From assembly GCF_015627105.1 (NCBI RefSeq), contig NZ_VTDM01000016.1, positions 1-64,000 on the forward strand: DNA of 64,000 bases, in the 5' to 3' direction. The DNA comes from Acinetobacter baretiae. Its GTDB lineage: Bacteria; Pseudomonadota; Gammaproteobacteria; Pseudomonadales; Moraxellaceae. Positions 9,922 to 18,697 of this stretch are shown here, one piece after another. Both the position numbers and the translations under genes were made by a program. Every line of letters starts with the position of its first letter. Within the stretch, counting starts at the first letter, position 1. The notes beneath the pieces are model-generated. The model was given only the letters and a program-made list of their open reading frames with translations, was not told the origin of the DNA and made no database searches.

Positions 9922-11174
9922 AAACACATTACCATATTATAATTATTGGTGCAGGACCTGCAGGATTAAACGCAGCCATTTCAGCTGCTCAATCTGCACA
10001 ATCTATTGCAATATTTGATGACAATATTTTCGCTGGCGGTCAAATATGGCGTAACGGCCCTCGTGCCAAATTACCTCTCATCGCACAAAAAACGCAAGCC
10101 ATTGTCGCTGACTTACCTCATGTAGATTTGATTCAATCTGTAAAAGTGATTGCAGTAATACAGCCCAAAATTTTACTCGTGGAACACGCAGGACAAAGCC
10201 TACAAATACACTATGACAAAATTATTATATGCACAGGTGGCAGAGAACTCTTTTTACCCTTTCCCGGTTGGACTTTACCCGGTGTAACTGGTGCAGGTGC
10301 ATTACAAGCATTGATTAAAGCTGGGCTCGATGTAAAAAATAAAAAAATTGTCATTTCTGGTACAGGGCCATTACTACTAGCAAGTGCTCAAACAGCTAAA
10401 AAAGCAGGTGCTCACGTTATTTTTATTGCTGAGCAAACTCCATATAAACAGATTAAAAATTTTGCTTTTCAATTATGGCGCTGGCCAAAAAAAATATTAC
10501 AGGCCATTTTTATGCCTATTATCTCCTATCATACCGATAGCTTTGTGATAGAAGCACAAGGAAATCACGCCATACAATCTGTGACCATACACACACCAAA
10601 AGGCATAAAAACTATCGATTGTGACTATCTCGCATGTGGCTATGGCATCATTGCCAACACTCAAGTCGCTTCACTGTTGGGAGCGAACATTAAAGAAACC
10701 GTTGTACATGTCGATGAAATGCAACAAACATCTTTAGAAGATATTTTTGCTGCAGGTGAATGTACAGGTTTTGGTGGAAGTGAGTTATCAATCGTTGAAG
10801 GTCAAATTGCAGGCTATGCTGCAATAGGCGATACCCAACGTGCACAACAACTGTTTGCCCAAAGAGCACATGATCAAAAATTTTCCCACCTTCTCAAAAC
10901 AACATTTACATTACGTGCTGAAGTAAAACGCTTGGCAACATCTGAGACCATTTTTTGTCGGTGTGAAGATGTTACACTCGCGCAAGTCATACAACATAAA
11001 GATTGGTATGACACTAAGTTACAAACCCGTTGTGGCATGGGTGCTTGCCAAGGAAGAATATGTGCTGCGAGTGCAACGTGTTTATTTGGTTGGGATACTG
11101 TCAAAACTAAAGTCCCATTATCACCTATACGCACCAAATCACTGATTGAAATGCTCACTCAGCAAAGCAAGTAA
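9918..11174 (+). CDS. D-hydroxyproline dehydrogenase, pyridine-nucleotide-disulfide-type FAD subunit
   Basis: A 418-residue FAD/NAD(P)-binding oxidoreductase similar to the SoxA/HcnB/LhpE alpha subunits. IIIGAGPAGLNAAISAAQ opens the FAD Rossmann fold, IVISGTGPLLLASA is the second dinucleotide fold, and FAAGECTGFGG completes the FAD site. The C-terminus carries a BFD-like [2Fe-2S] region, with FCRCEDVT and TRCGMGACQGRIC supplying four cysteines. It is the third member of the overlapping dehydrogenase gene set and ends 20 bases before the AraC-type regulator. Confidence 0.85.
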   Translation: MKTHYHIIIIGAGPAGLNAAISAAQSAQSIAIFDDNIFAGGQIWRNGPRAKLPLIAQKTQAIVADLPHVDLIQSVKVIAVIQPKILLVEHAGQSLQIHYDKIIICTGGRELFLPFPGWTLPGVTGAGALQALIKAGLDVKNKKIVISGTGPLLLASAQTAKKAGAHVIFIAEQTPYKQIKNFAFQLWRWPKKILQAIFMPIISYHTDSFVIEAQGNHAIQSVTIHTPKGIKTIDCDYLACGYGIIANTQVASLLGANIKETVVHVDEMQQTSLEDIFAAGECTGFGGSELSIVEGQIAGYAAIGDTQRAQQLFAQRAHDQKFSHLLKTTFTLRAEVKRLATSETIFCRCEDVTLAQVIQHKDWYDTKLQTRCGMGACQGRICAASATCLFGWDTVKTKVPLSPIRTKSLIEMLTQQSK

Positions 11175-11194
11175 ATCAGAATGAGATCCATACC

Positions 11195-11941
11195 ATGTCA
11201 TTATCCCTCTTACCCAAACTCAGTTCAAATTTAGAAAATTTTATTCAAGATTTACATGCTATTGAACCACTTTTAGATGTTTTATCTGATGTGGTTTTTT
11301 TTATTAAAAACACCAAAGCTGAATATGTATTTGTGAATCAAACCTTGGTCAAAAGATGTGGCTTGTCCAACAAACATGACCTACTCAATAAAACATCTGC
11401 ACAAATTTTTGAGGGCATATCAGGTGATGCATACACACAACAAGACCATGAAATTTTAAGAAAAAAATCAAAACTGACCAACCATTTAGAACTACATTTG
11501 TATCATCATTATGAATCGGGTTGGTGCTTGACCCATAAAGAACCCTTGTTTGACCCTTTAGGAAATATGGTAGGTATTGCGGGTATATCTAAAGATCTTC
11601 ATTCAACAGAGCACACACATCGTGCTTTTCATAAAGTGCTTGATGTCGAAAACTATATTAAACAAAATATCTCACAGCCCATTTTAATGTCTGATTTAAC
11701 AAAAATCACCCAAACGTCAATTGCACAGCTCGAACGTTATTGCAAAAGAATCTACCAACTCACCCCAAGACAAATGATTAGTAAATATCGCTTACAACAG
11801 GCATTAGAACTATTAAAAGAAAATATTCCCATCATTGAAATAAGTTTAAAGTGTGGCTATACCGACCACAGTGCTTTTTGCAGACACTTTAAAATACATA
11901 CCGGCATGTCACCAACACAGTACAGACAGCTCATCAAATAA
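11195..11941 (+). CDS. PAS domain-AraC family transcriptional regulator
   Basis: A 248-residue regulator with two parts. Residues ~20-135 form a PAS-like sensor (LLDVLSDVVFFIKNT and YVFVNQTLVKRCG blocks). Residues ~150-247 form an AraC/XylS double helix-turn-helix with the typical CGYTDHSAFCRHFKIHTGMSPTQYR signature split over its two helices. It is the last gene of the epimerase-dehydrogenase operon and probably activates it in response to hydroxyproline or an intermediate. Most AraC proteins sense through a cupin domain, so the PAS module is less usual. The ligand is unknown. Confidence 0.85.
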   Translation: MSLSLLPKLSSNLENFIQDLHAIEPLLDVLSDVVFFIKNTKAEYVFVNQTLVKRCGLSNKHDLLNKTSAQIFEGISGDAYTQQDHEILRKKSKLTNHLELHLYHHYESGWCLTHKEPLFDPLGNMVGIAGISKDLHSTEHTHRAFHKVLDVENYIKQNISQPILMSDLTKITQTSIAQLERYCKRIYQLTPRQMISKYRLQQALELLKENIPIIEISLKCGYTDHSAFCRHFKIHTGMSPTQYRQLIK

Positions 11942-11959
11942 TTTCAACACAAAAGATTG

Positions 11960-11995
11960 AAAAATAAAAGGCGCTGTATCTGTCCTTTTATTTTT
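11960..11995 (+). terminator. Bidirectional terminator between regulator and semialdehyde dehydrogenase
   Basis: A 12-bp inverted repeat (AAAAATAAAAGG and complement) with a 12-base loop lies between two convergent genes. The A-rich left arm and T-rich right arm give a U-tract in both directions. Confidence 0.75.
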
Positions 11996-12005
11996 CACCA
12001 CTGTT

Positions 12006-13577
12006 TTATACAGACGGTTCTTGCCGACCATTAATTAAGCGATTAATCTTTAAAGGATTACTGTCTTTTAATGCATCAGGTAACAAAGCCTGAGGGTAGT
12101 TTTGATAACAAACAGGTCTTAAATAACGATCAATCGCAAGCGTCCCTACAGATGTACCGCGTGCATCTGAAGTTGCAGGATAAGGGCCACCATGAACCAT
12201 GGCATCACACACTTCAACCCCTGTTGGATAGCCATTCATTAATAAACGACCTGCTTTTTCTTCAAGTATTGGAACAATACTGGCAAATTCAAGCAGATCT
12301 TGCTCATCGGCAATCAATGTTGCCGTTAATTGTCCTTGCATACAATGCAGTGCTTTATACAATTGTTCTTGATGATCTACTTCAATCACAATTGTTGTTG
12401 GACCAAATATTTCTTCTTGGAGCAATGGATCGCCTTTAAACAATAACTCAACATCGGCTTTAAAAAGTTGTGATGAAGCTTGTTCATTGTCTTGTTTTTT
12501 CCCCGCCAAATGTTCTACCCCATGATGTGAACATAAATGCTCTACACCTGATCGATAGTTGTTGAGTGTACTTTTATTTAACATATATTGGGTGGGTTGT
12601 TCTTGCATCATGATTTTGAGCGTATCAATAAATGTACTAAATTGTGGTGAACGAATACCCAACACAAGACCCGGACTTGTACAAAATTGCCCACAGCCCA
12701 TCGCCACTGAATCAGCCAACTGCTGTGCGATCTGTTTTGCTCGATTATTTAGTGCCTCAGGAAGCAAAATCATCGGATTAATACTGCTCATTTCTGCAAA
12801 TACAGGTATGGGTTGTGGTCGAGCTGCAGCCATATCATATATGGCTCGCCCTCCTTTTAAAGACCCTGTAAAACCAATGGCTTTTATTTTAGGATGTTTA
12901 ACGATAAATTCACCCACACCATTGCCATACACCATGTTAAACACACCTTTAGGCATATGACTTTTTTCAACTGCTTTATTTATGGCCTCTGCCACAAAAT
13001 GTGCAGTTAACATATGACCGCTGTGTGCTTTGACAACCACACTACAACCTGATGCCAATGCAGATGCTGTATCCCCACCTGCCGTCGAAAAGGCCAAAGG
13101 AAAATTACTTGCGCCAAACACACCAACAGGACCTATCCCCATACGCATTTGACGTAGATCCGGCCGAGGAAGTGGCGTTCTGTCTGGAATTGCTGTATCA
13201 ATTCGAGCACCTAAAAAATCGCCCTGACGTAATACCTTTGCAAAAATACGCATTTGCCCTGAAGTTCTTGCCCGCTCACCGTGTATTCTCGCCACAGGCA
13301 ATGCCGTTTCTTGCGATACAATATCAATAAAATCTGTACCGAGTAAATCAAGCTCATCCGCTATATTTTCCAGAAAAACTGCTCTTTTTTCAGGTGAGAT
13401 CTGTTTATATTCTACAAATGCTGTATAGGCAGCATCACAAGCTTGGTTTACTTCTAATTCAGTTGCTTGATAAAAAGTATAAGGCAATGCTTCTTGAGTC
13501 ATCGCATTTTTACTCGTTAAGGATGCTTCACCTTGGCAACTCATCTTCCCTGCAATACTTTGATGTCCTATACGCAT
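12006..13577 (-). CDS. 2-oxoglutarate (2,5-dioxovalerate) semialdehyde dehydrogenase
   Basis: NAD(P)-dependent aldehyde dehydrogenase expected to oxidise 2-oxoglutarate semialdehyde to 2-oxoglutarate, the last step of the hydroxyproline route. The start MRIGHQSIAG is chosen over a site 24 bases upstream because AGAGG lies 8 bases before it and the resulting 523 residues match the ~525-residue length of this ALDH subfamily. FTGSLKGG (cofactor loop), FAEMSSINP (general-base Glu) and GCGQFCTSPG (nucleophile Cys) are intact. It is transcribed away from the deaminase gene; the intervening region has GTATAC palindromes. Confidence 0.88.
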   Translation of the reverse strand: MRIGHQSIAGKMSCQGEASLTSKNAMTQEALPYTFYQATELEVNQACDAAYTAFVEYKQISPEKRAVFLENIADELDLLGTDFIDIVSQETALPVARIHGERARTSGQMRIFAKVLRQGDFLGARIDTAIPDRTPLPRPDLRQMRMGIGPVGVFGASNFPLAFSTAGGDTASALASGCSVVVKAHSGHMLTAHFVAEAINKAVEKSHMPKGVFNMVYGNGVGEFIVKHPKIKAIGFTGSLKGGRAIYDMAAARPQPIPVFAEMSSINPMILLPEALNNRAKQIAQQLADSVAMGCGQFCTSPGLVLGIRSPQFSTFIDTLKIMMQEQPTQYMLNKSTLNNYRSGVEHLCSHHGVEHLAGKKQDNEQASSQLFKADVELLFKGDPLLQEEIFGPTTIVIEVDHQEQLYKALHCMQGQLTATLIADEQDLLEFASIVPILEEKAGRLLMNGYPTGVEVCDAMVHGGPYPATSDARGTSVGTLAIDRYLRPVCYQNYPQALLPDALKDSNPLKINRLINGRQEPSV

Positions 13578-13660
13578 TTTAATACCCTCTTTAATGAACA
13601 ACTCGAAATATGCTCATGACGACTGACCAATATAGCGTCATAATATTCCAATAATTAGTA

Positions 13661-13674
13661 TATCGTATACAATA
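13661..13674. promoter_or_regulatory. Near-palindromic operator TATCGTATACAATA
   Basis: Centred on GTATAC and differing from the palindrome at 13919 by one base. It lies about 85 bases upstream of the semialdehyde dehydrogenase start. Sites of this GTATAC type are common for FCD-domain GntR regulators, one of which is encoded at 15042. Confidence 0.6.
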
Positions 13675-13918
13675 ATATCTATTAAATAAATAGGTGTAAA
13701 AAATATCTCCCCATATTTTGAATACCACGAATACTTTAATTTCTCATTTTTTTCAAAACTAACCACTAGAAAAATACAAATAAGCAAAATAATCCATTAG
13801 GTTTTAAATTATTTTCCAATGAATTTACTGTCACTAAAAGGTGCAATCTATTTTTTTTGCACTTCTTTTGTGCTCATTTAAAGCCCATGAAAATAAAAAT
13901 AATTCATTGATTAATGTA

Positions 13919-13932
13919 TATCGTATACGATA
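13919..13932. promoter_or_regulatory. Perfect palindrome TATCGTATACGATA, probable GntR operator
   Basis: A perfect 14-base palindrome 83 bases upstream of the deaminase ATG. Its position near the expected promoter, its recurrence at 13661 and the nearby GntR gene make it a likely repressor-binding site. Confidence 0.68.
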
Positions 13933-14014
13933 TTATAAAACAACGTTCAATCACCCTCTCAAATTTTTACTTCATTTTAGAGGTGAAATCACCATTTAAT
14001 ATCATAGGTAAAAC

Positions 14015-14950
14015 ATGACAAATATTTTTACAGGATGCATACCTGCACTCATGACACCATGTACGCAAGATCGTCAGCCAGATTTTGATGCTTTGGTAAA
14101 AAAAGGACAGCAACTTATTCATGCAGGAATGCGTGCTGTTGTTTACTGTGGCTCAATGGGAGATTGGCCTTTACTGACCGAAGCACAGCGCCAAGAAGGC
14201 GTTCAACGTCTTGTTGATGCTGGTGTTCCCACCATTGTGGGTACAGGGGCAATCAATAGCAAAGAGGCGATTTCACATGCCACACATGCACAGCGAGTGG
14301 GTGCACAAGGTTTAATGGTTATTCCTCGTGTATTATCGAGAGGACTTTCAGCAACTGCACAAAAAGCGCATTTTTCTGCAATTTTAGCAGCTGCACCTCA
14401 CCTCCCTGCAGTCATTTATAATAGCCCATATTATGGTTTTAGTACCCGTGCCGATTTGTTTTTTGAATTACGTCAATCCTTTCCAAATCTCATTGGTTTT
14501 AAAGAGTTTGGGGGTGCTGCCGATATGCGTTATGCCGCTGAATTTATTACATCCAAAGATGAATCTATTACCCTTATGGCAGGGGTAGACACGCAAGTAT
14601 TTCATGGGTTTGTTCATTGCAATGCTACAGGTGCCATTACAGGTATTGGCAATGCACTGCCTAAAGAAGTTTTACAGTTGGTTAAACTGAGTCAAATGGC
14701 CGCCACAGGAGACCATCAAGCACGCCGTTTAGCACAAGAGTTAGATGCTGCCCTTCGCGTATTATCTTCTTTTGATGAGGGTACAGATTTAGTTTTATAC
14801 TACAAATATTTAATGGTGTTAAATGGTGATTTAGAATACAGTTTACACTTTAATGAAACAGATATATTAAGTGATTCTCAACGTAACTATGTTGAAATTC
14901 AATATAATTTATTTAAAACATGGTATAAAAACTGGTCTACTCAACTCTAA
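14015..14950 (+). CDS. 1-pyrroline-4-hydroxy-2-carboxylate deaminase (DapA family)
   Basis: A 311-residue class I aldolase-fold protein of the dihydrodipicolinate synthase family. The Schiff-base lysine is Lys163 in IGFKEFGG and the partner tyrosine is Tyr135 in VIYNSPYY; GSMGDWPLL replaces the GTTGE loop of true DapA. In hydroxyproline clusters this family deaminates and dehydrates 1-pyrroline-4-hydroxy-2-carboxylate to 2-oxoglutarate semialdehyde. With the epimerase, dehydrogenase and aldehyde dehydrogenase nearby, this role is much more likely than lysine biosynthesis. Confidence 0.86.
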   Translation: MTNIFTGCIPALMTPCTQDRQPDFDALVKKGQQLIHAGMRAVVYCGSMGDWPLLTEAQRQEGVQRLVDAGVPTIVGTGAINSKEAISHATHAQRVGAQGLMVIPRVLSRGLSATAQKAHFSAILAAAPHLPAVIYNSPYYGFSTRADLFFELRQSFPNLIGFKEFGGAADMRYAAEFITSKDESITLMAGVDTQVFHGFVHCNATGAITGIGNALPKEVLQLVKLSQMAATGDHQARRLAQELDAALRVLSSFDEGTDLVLYYKYLMVLNGDLEYSLHFNETDILSDSQRNYVEIQYNLFKTWYKNWSTQL

Positions 14951-15041
14951 AAAACCAAGTCGAACATGCAAGCATGCGTGGATTTTATAGCCTTAAATTT
15001 GTCTATATTCAGTAAAATAAATTGTATAAATCCATTCCCAT

Positions 15042-15692
15042 TCAATGCGATGTTGATGAATTCTGTGTAGAACCCAATAAAACATATAAATCGTGACAGA
15101 CATGATTTATATGTTTTTCTATTAAATACTCTGCAAGCTTAATATCTTTTTCGCTACACGCATCGACAATTTTCCAATGCTCAAGATCTGCATGACGTTT
15201 ACCTTGGTCATTACTCATTTGAATACGTAAATATCGTTCTATTTTATCGTATATAGATCGAATTAATCCTAACATATACGGCCGTTGTGCAGGCTCATAC
15301 AAACATGAATGAAGTTGCCAGTTTAAGCGAGCCCACTGACCCAAATCTTGGGTCTGACCAAAAGCACGACAAATTTCTTTTGCTTTTTCAATGGTATCCA
15401 ACGTCATATTCGGAATGGCTAAAGCGATTAGTTTTGTCTCTAGCATCACTCTGACTTCAAATATTTGTGCCAAATCTGTATCAGAAATTTTTGTGACAAT
15501 TGCACCTTTGTTCTTAATAAATTCAACAAGGCCTTCTGCCTCTAAACGTTTAAGGGCTTCTCTAACAGGAATTTTACTGACGTTAAATCGCTTGGCAATC
15601 TCATCTTGTCGAATCGGTTCTTCTTCAGCAATAACACCAGATACAATCGCTTCTCGAATATATCTTAAAACCACCTCTGAATTCGATGGCAT
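15042..15692 (-). CDS. GntR family (FCD domain) transcriptional regulator
   Basis: Winged-helix N-terminus with IRQDEIAKRFNVSKIPVREALKRLEAEGLVE, the GntR DNA-binding signature, followed by an all-helical FCD ligand domain. The ATG beginning MPSNSEVVLRYI is chosen because the frame upstream opens only at a GTG and adds 29 residues unlike GntR N-termini. FCD regulators bind carboxylic acids through a metal site. It lies next to the hydroxyproline genes and probably represses the deaminase and semialdehyde dehydrogenase through the GTATAC sites. Ligand and targets are inferred. Confidence 0.85.
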   Translation of the reverse strand: MPSNSEVVLRYIREAIVSGVIAEEEPIRQDEIAKRFNVSKIPVREALKRLEAEGLVEFIKNKGAIVTKISDTDLAQIFEVRVMLETKLIALAIPNMTLDTIEKAKEICRAFGQTQDLGQWARLNWQLHSCLYEPAQRPYMLGLIRSIYDKIERYLRIQMSNDQGKRHADLEHWKIVDACSEKDIKLAEYLIEKHINHVCHDLYVLLGSTQNSSTSH

Positions 15693-16194
15693 TGTACTCA
15701 AATCTGCAACACTAAAAGATGAAAAAGTCAAAATAACACCAAGGTCAAACTGTAAATAGACATTGTATATTAAATACACCTTTAAAGGGATGGTTCATCT
15801 TTCAACCTGTATTTATGACAACTCCCTCTCAAATACATCTAAATCACATCAAAAAAATGATTCATATCAATGAATTATACCATTATTAGACAAGTTTATT
15901 TGTTCATAACAAAATTCCTTTTCTATGCTCATTTAGGTCATCAAAAATTTCTTTTTTATTTTAGATAGATGATAAAAATTGGTGTTTTAGACAGCTTCAT
16001 TGTGTTTTTACAAGCAAACTATTTTTTTATAGAAAATATATTTGAGTCACTCCATTCAAAAAAGCTAAAAAACGGTATTTTTTATAAAAAATCATAATTG
16101 GCATTAAAAATGCTTCAATAAAAATAAATGCCATTAAATGGTCTGATTTTTTTATCACATTGGTCGCCAAACCCAAAAAGTAAAGGAGAAGAAT
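15693..16194. promoter_or_regulatory. Divergent region between GntR and the ABC transporter operon
   Basis: AT-rich region without a credible gene. A TGTAT-N5-ATACA inverted repeat at 15764-15778 upstream of the GntR start is a weaker relative of the GTATAC palindromes and could serve autoregulation. No riboswitch motif was recognised before the transporter. A GGAG ribosome-binding site (AAAGGAGAAG) precedes its ATG. Confidence 0.4.
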
Positions 16195-17721
16195 ATGCAG
16201 TTCGATTGGGTCTATACCTTTAGCCAACTGTGGAATATGTCTTTTTGGAAAGCCAGTCTAGTCGTTATTGAATTAAGTTTAATTGTTTGGATACTCGGCA
16301 CTATTCTTGGTTTTATTTTGGCACTTGCAAGACAAGCAAAAAACCCAATTATCGCCAAAGGAATTTCTTTATATATTTGGTTTTTTAGAAGCTTACCACT
16401 GCTTGTTTTATTGGTATTTGTATTTAACTTACCACAAATGTTTCCATCAACCAGTTCACTGCTGTCTTCCCCTTTTATTGCTGGCATGATTGCAATGCTC
16501 ATTAGTGAATCTGCCTATATTTCAGAAATACATCGATCAGGCTTATCTTCTATTCCAAAAGGTCAAATCGAAGCAGGAAAAGCTTTAGGCATACGATATG
16601 TAGGAATACAAAAATATATTGTTATTCCTCAAGCATTACGTGTTGCCATGCCAAACTTAGGCAATGAATTTGTCACGATCGTAAAATTAACCTCATTGGT
16701 TTCCATTATTTCTTTAACAGAAATTTTACTGGTCGGACAACGCTTATATACGCAAAATTTCCTTGTTATTGAAACCATGGTTGCTGTTGCATTTTATTAT
16801 GTATTAATCGTTACTGTATTTGGTTGGGCTGTAAGTTGGTTTGAAAAAAAGCTCGACTTTTCACGACGTCAACCAGGGCTTCTTACTGCAGATGACCCTT
16901 TAAATCATGTGCAATACACATCACAAGTGCCAACAGCCCAAAAAAAACCATCGGTCGACTATGTAGGAGAATACGCTTTAGAAGCACATCAGGTGGTTAA
17001 ATCATACGGTGAGCACCACGTGCTTAAAGGTATCGATTTACAAGTAAAATGGGGGCAAGTGGTTTCGATTATTGGCCCATCTGGATCAGGAAAAACAACA
17101 TTTATACGTACACTCAATGGATTAGAAACCTTAACAAAAGGGCATGTATCTCTTTTAGGTCAACCTTTTTTATCATCGGACACATCACCAGCTGACAGTA
17201 AAAACTATCAAAACAATATTATTCATGTGGGTATGGTATTTCAAAACTTTAACTTATTCCCTCATAAAACAATTTTGGAAAATGTCACCTTAGCGCCGTC
17301 TTATCACAATAAATCAAATGCGTTAATCCATAAATTAACGGCGTTAAAAGTTCTTGAAAAAGTGGGCATGAAGCAACATGCCAATAAATACCCACACCAA
17401 CTTTCAGGCGGTCAACAACAACGGGTTGCTATCGCACGTGCTTTAGCGATGCAACCATCGGTCATTTTATTCGATGAACCAACTTCTGCGTTAGATCCAG
17501 AGCTCGTTGGTGAAGTATTGAAAGTCATTGAAGATCTTGCCAAAGAAGGCATGACCATGATGATTGTGACCCATGAAATGGACTTTGCACTGCAAGTATC
17601 TGATCGAGTTATTTTTATGGAAGGTGGACATATTGTTGTAGATGCATCTCCAGCGCAAATTAAAGCATCGGACAATCAACGCTTGCAGCAATTTATGGGC
17701 ATAGAGTCAAACGCATCATAG
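16195..17721 (+). CDS. Amino-acid ABC transporter, permease and ATPase fused in one chain
   Basis: A 508-residue fusion. Residues 1-~225 form a HisM/GlnP-type permease with about five membrane helices and the EAA-like loop ending in [12 protein letters not shown]. Residues ~265-508 are a GlnQ-type ATPase with Walker [10 protein letters not shown], signature [15 protein letters not shown], Walker [14 protein letters not shown] and switch His in VTHEMDF. These proteins are usually separate, so the fusion fixes a 1:1 ratio. It heads an operon with a DUF1989 protein and a lipoprotein binding protein. Uptake of a polar amino acid or derivative is expected; the substrate cannot be read from sequence. 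Confidence 0.92.
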   Translation: MQFDWVYTFSQLWNMSFWKASLVVIELSLIVWILGTILGFILALARQAKNPIIAKGISLYIWFFRSLPLLVLLVFVFNLPQMFPSTSSLLSSPFIAGMIAMLISESAYISEIHRSGLSSIPKGQIEAGKALGIRYVGIQKYIVIPQALRVAMPNLGNEFVTIVKLTSLVSIISLTEILLVGQRLYTQNFLVIETMVAVAFYYVLIVTVFGWAVSWFEKKLDFSRRQPGLLTADDPLNHVQYTSQVPTAQKKPSVDYVGEYALEAHQVVKSYGEHHVLKGIDLQVKWGQVVSIIGPSGSGKTTFIRTLNGLETLTKGHVSLLGQPFLSSDTSPADSKNYQNNIIHVGMVFQNFNLFPHKTILENVTLAPSYHNKSNALIHKLTALKVLEKVGMKQHANKYPHQLSGGQQQRVAIARALAMQPSVILFDEPTSALDPELVGEVLKVIEDLAKEGMTMMIVTHEMDFALQVSDRVIFMEGGHIVVDASPAQIKASDNQRLQQFMGIESNAS

Positions 17722-17764
17722 AAAATACTTCATGGGCAAGAAACACACAGCGCAAGCCAATGTT

Positions 17765-17819
17765 GCAAATCACTGATTTGCGCCAAGACTTCATTTCAAC
17801 GACAGCTACATGATGTAGC
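17765..17819 (+). other. Two small hairpins between transporter and DUF1989 gene
   Basis: GCAAAT/ATTTGC (17765-17781) and GCTACA/TGTAGC (17805-17819) are perfect 6-bp inverted repeats in the 111-base gap before the next gene, the second just before its AGAGGAAT ribosome-binding region. They could affect mRNA stability or translation. Neither has a T-run typical of a terminator. Confidence 0.35.
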
Positions 17820-17832
17820 AAGAGGAATCTCT

Positions 17833-18669
17833 ATGTACAAAGATTATCCTTCAGCCTACCAACCATCTGAAGGTTCATTGTTTGATGTGAATAAAGATTT
17901 TTATGATCTCATTCGTACAACAACCAATGCTCGTACACGTGTAAGCCAAGTCGAAGTACCTATTCGCTCAGGTTATGCATGGAAAGTAAATGCAGGACAA
18001 GTGTTTAGAGTTACTGCACCTCATGGGCCTCAAGTGGGTGATTTTAATATTTGGAATGCTCATGACCCAAGAGAACGCTTATGGGCTTCACGCACTAGAC
18101 AGCTACAAGGTTCGCACGTGAGTATCTATGATCGTTTATGGTCAACACTCCCCTTCATGCGACCATTGGTCACTATTACTGACGATAGCCTCAAAGATTA
18201 TGGCATCGATGAACACGGTGGTCGTATACATGACCTATTAGGTACACGTTGTGACCCATATATTAACCGCATTTTAACAGGACAAGATTTCAACCATCAT
18301 TGTCATTCCAACTTAACTAGAGCTGTTTTACCGCACGGCCTGACTGAATTTGACGTGCATGATGTTTTAAATATTTTTCAGGTTACTGGCTTAAATCATG
18401 ACAGCAAATATTTCATGAAAGCCTGTCCTGCTCAACAAGGGGACTATTTAGAATTTTTTGCAGAGATTGATGTGTTATGTGCTCTATCTACATGCCCTGG
18501 TGGCGATCTGTCTTTGCCCATGTGGGGGCCAGAGGCACAAGACCCTCTATCTGTTTGTAAACCGCTTGGGGTAGAGGTTTTTGACCTAGACCCACAGTTG
18601 CTCAAAGGTTGGACATCACCTGAATGCTCACCATATGCAGGCCAACATGGCCTTACTTTAAAAGATTAA
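17833..18669 (+). CDS. DUF1989 (urea carboxylase-associated) family protein
   Basis: A 278-residue soluble protein of the DUF1989 family, recognised by GYAWKVNAGQVFRVTAPHGPQVGDFNIWNAHDP split over its first half and by the HCHSNL and ALSTCPGGDLSLP blocks, which contain conserved His and Cys residues suited to metal binding. Family members accompany urea carboxylase and guanidine/carboxyguanidine genes, where they act as amidohydrolase-like partners. Here the gene sits between a fused ABC transporter and its binding protein, with a biotin carboxylase cluster 900 bases further on the opposite strand. The substrate is unknown. Confidence 0.82.
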   Translation: MYKDYPSAYQPSEGSLFDVNKDFYDLIRTTTNARTRVSQVEVPIRSGYAWKVNAGQVFRVTAPHGPQVGDFNIWNAHDPRERLWASRTRQLQGSHVSIYDRLWSTLPFMRPLVTITDDSLKDYGIDEHGGRIHDLLGTRCDPYINRILTGQDFNHHCHSNLTRAVLPHGLTEFDVHDVLNIFQVTGLNHDSKYFMKACPAQQGDYLEFFAEIDVLCALSTCPGGDLSLPMWGPEAQDPLSVCKPLGVEVFDLDPQLLKGWTSPECSPYAGQHGLTLKD

Positions 18670-18697
18670 TTAATTACCCCATTTTCGGAGATTACAC

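Larger units (their letters stand above)
13578..14014. promoter_or_regulatory. Divergent promoter region with two GTATAC operators
   Basis: The 437 bases between the divergent dehydrogenase and deaminase genes hold no gene. They hold two related palindromes, one near each gene (13661-13674 and 13919-13932), which probably make this the shared control region for both transcription units. Confidence 0.65.

Noticed and set aside
14015-14950. Dihydrodipicolinate synthase of lysine biosynthesis
   Set aside because: The loop GSMGD replaces the DapA GTTGE pattern and all neighbours are hydroxyproline genes.
15780-16194. ykkC guanidine riboswitch before the DUF1989 transporter operon
   Set aside because: Looked for because DUF1989 often goes with guanidine genes; none of the conserved ykkC blocks was found.
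16027-16227. 66-codon minus-strand frame before the ABC transporter
   Set aside because: It overlaps the transporter start and has no ribosome-binding site or recognised homology; AT-rich leader DNA gives such frames by chance.
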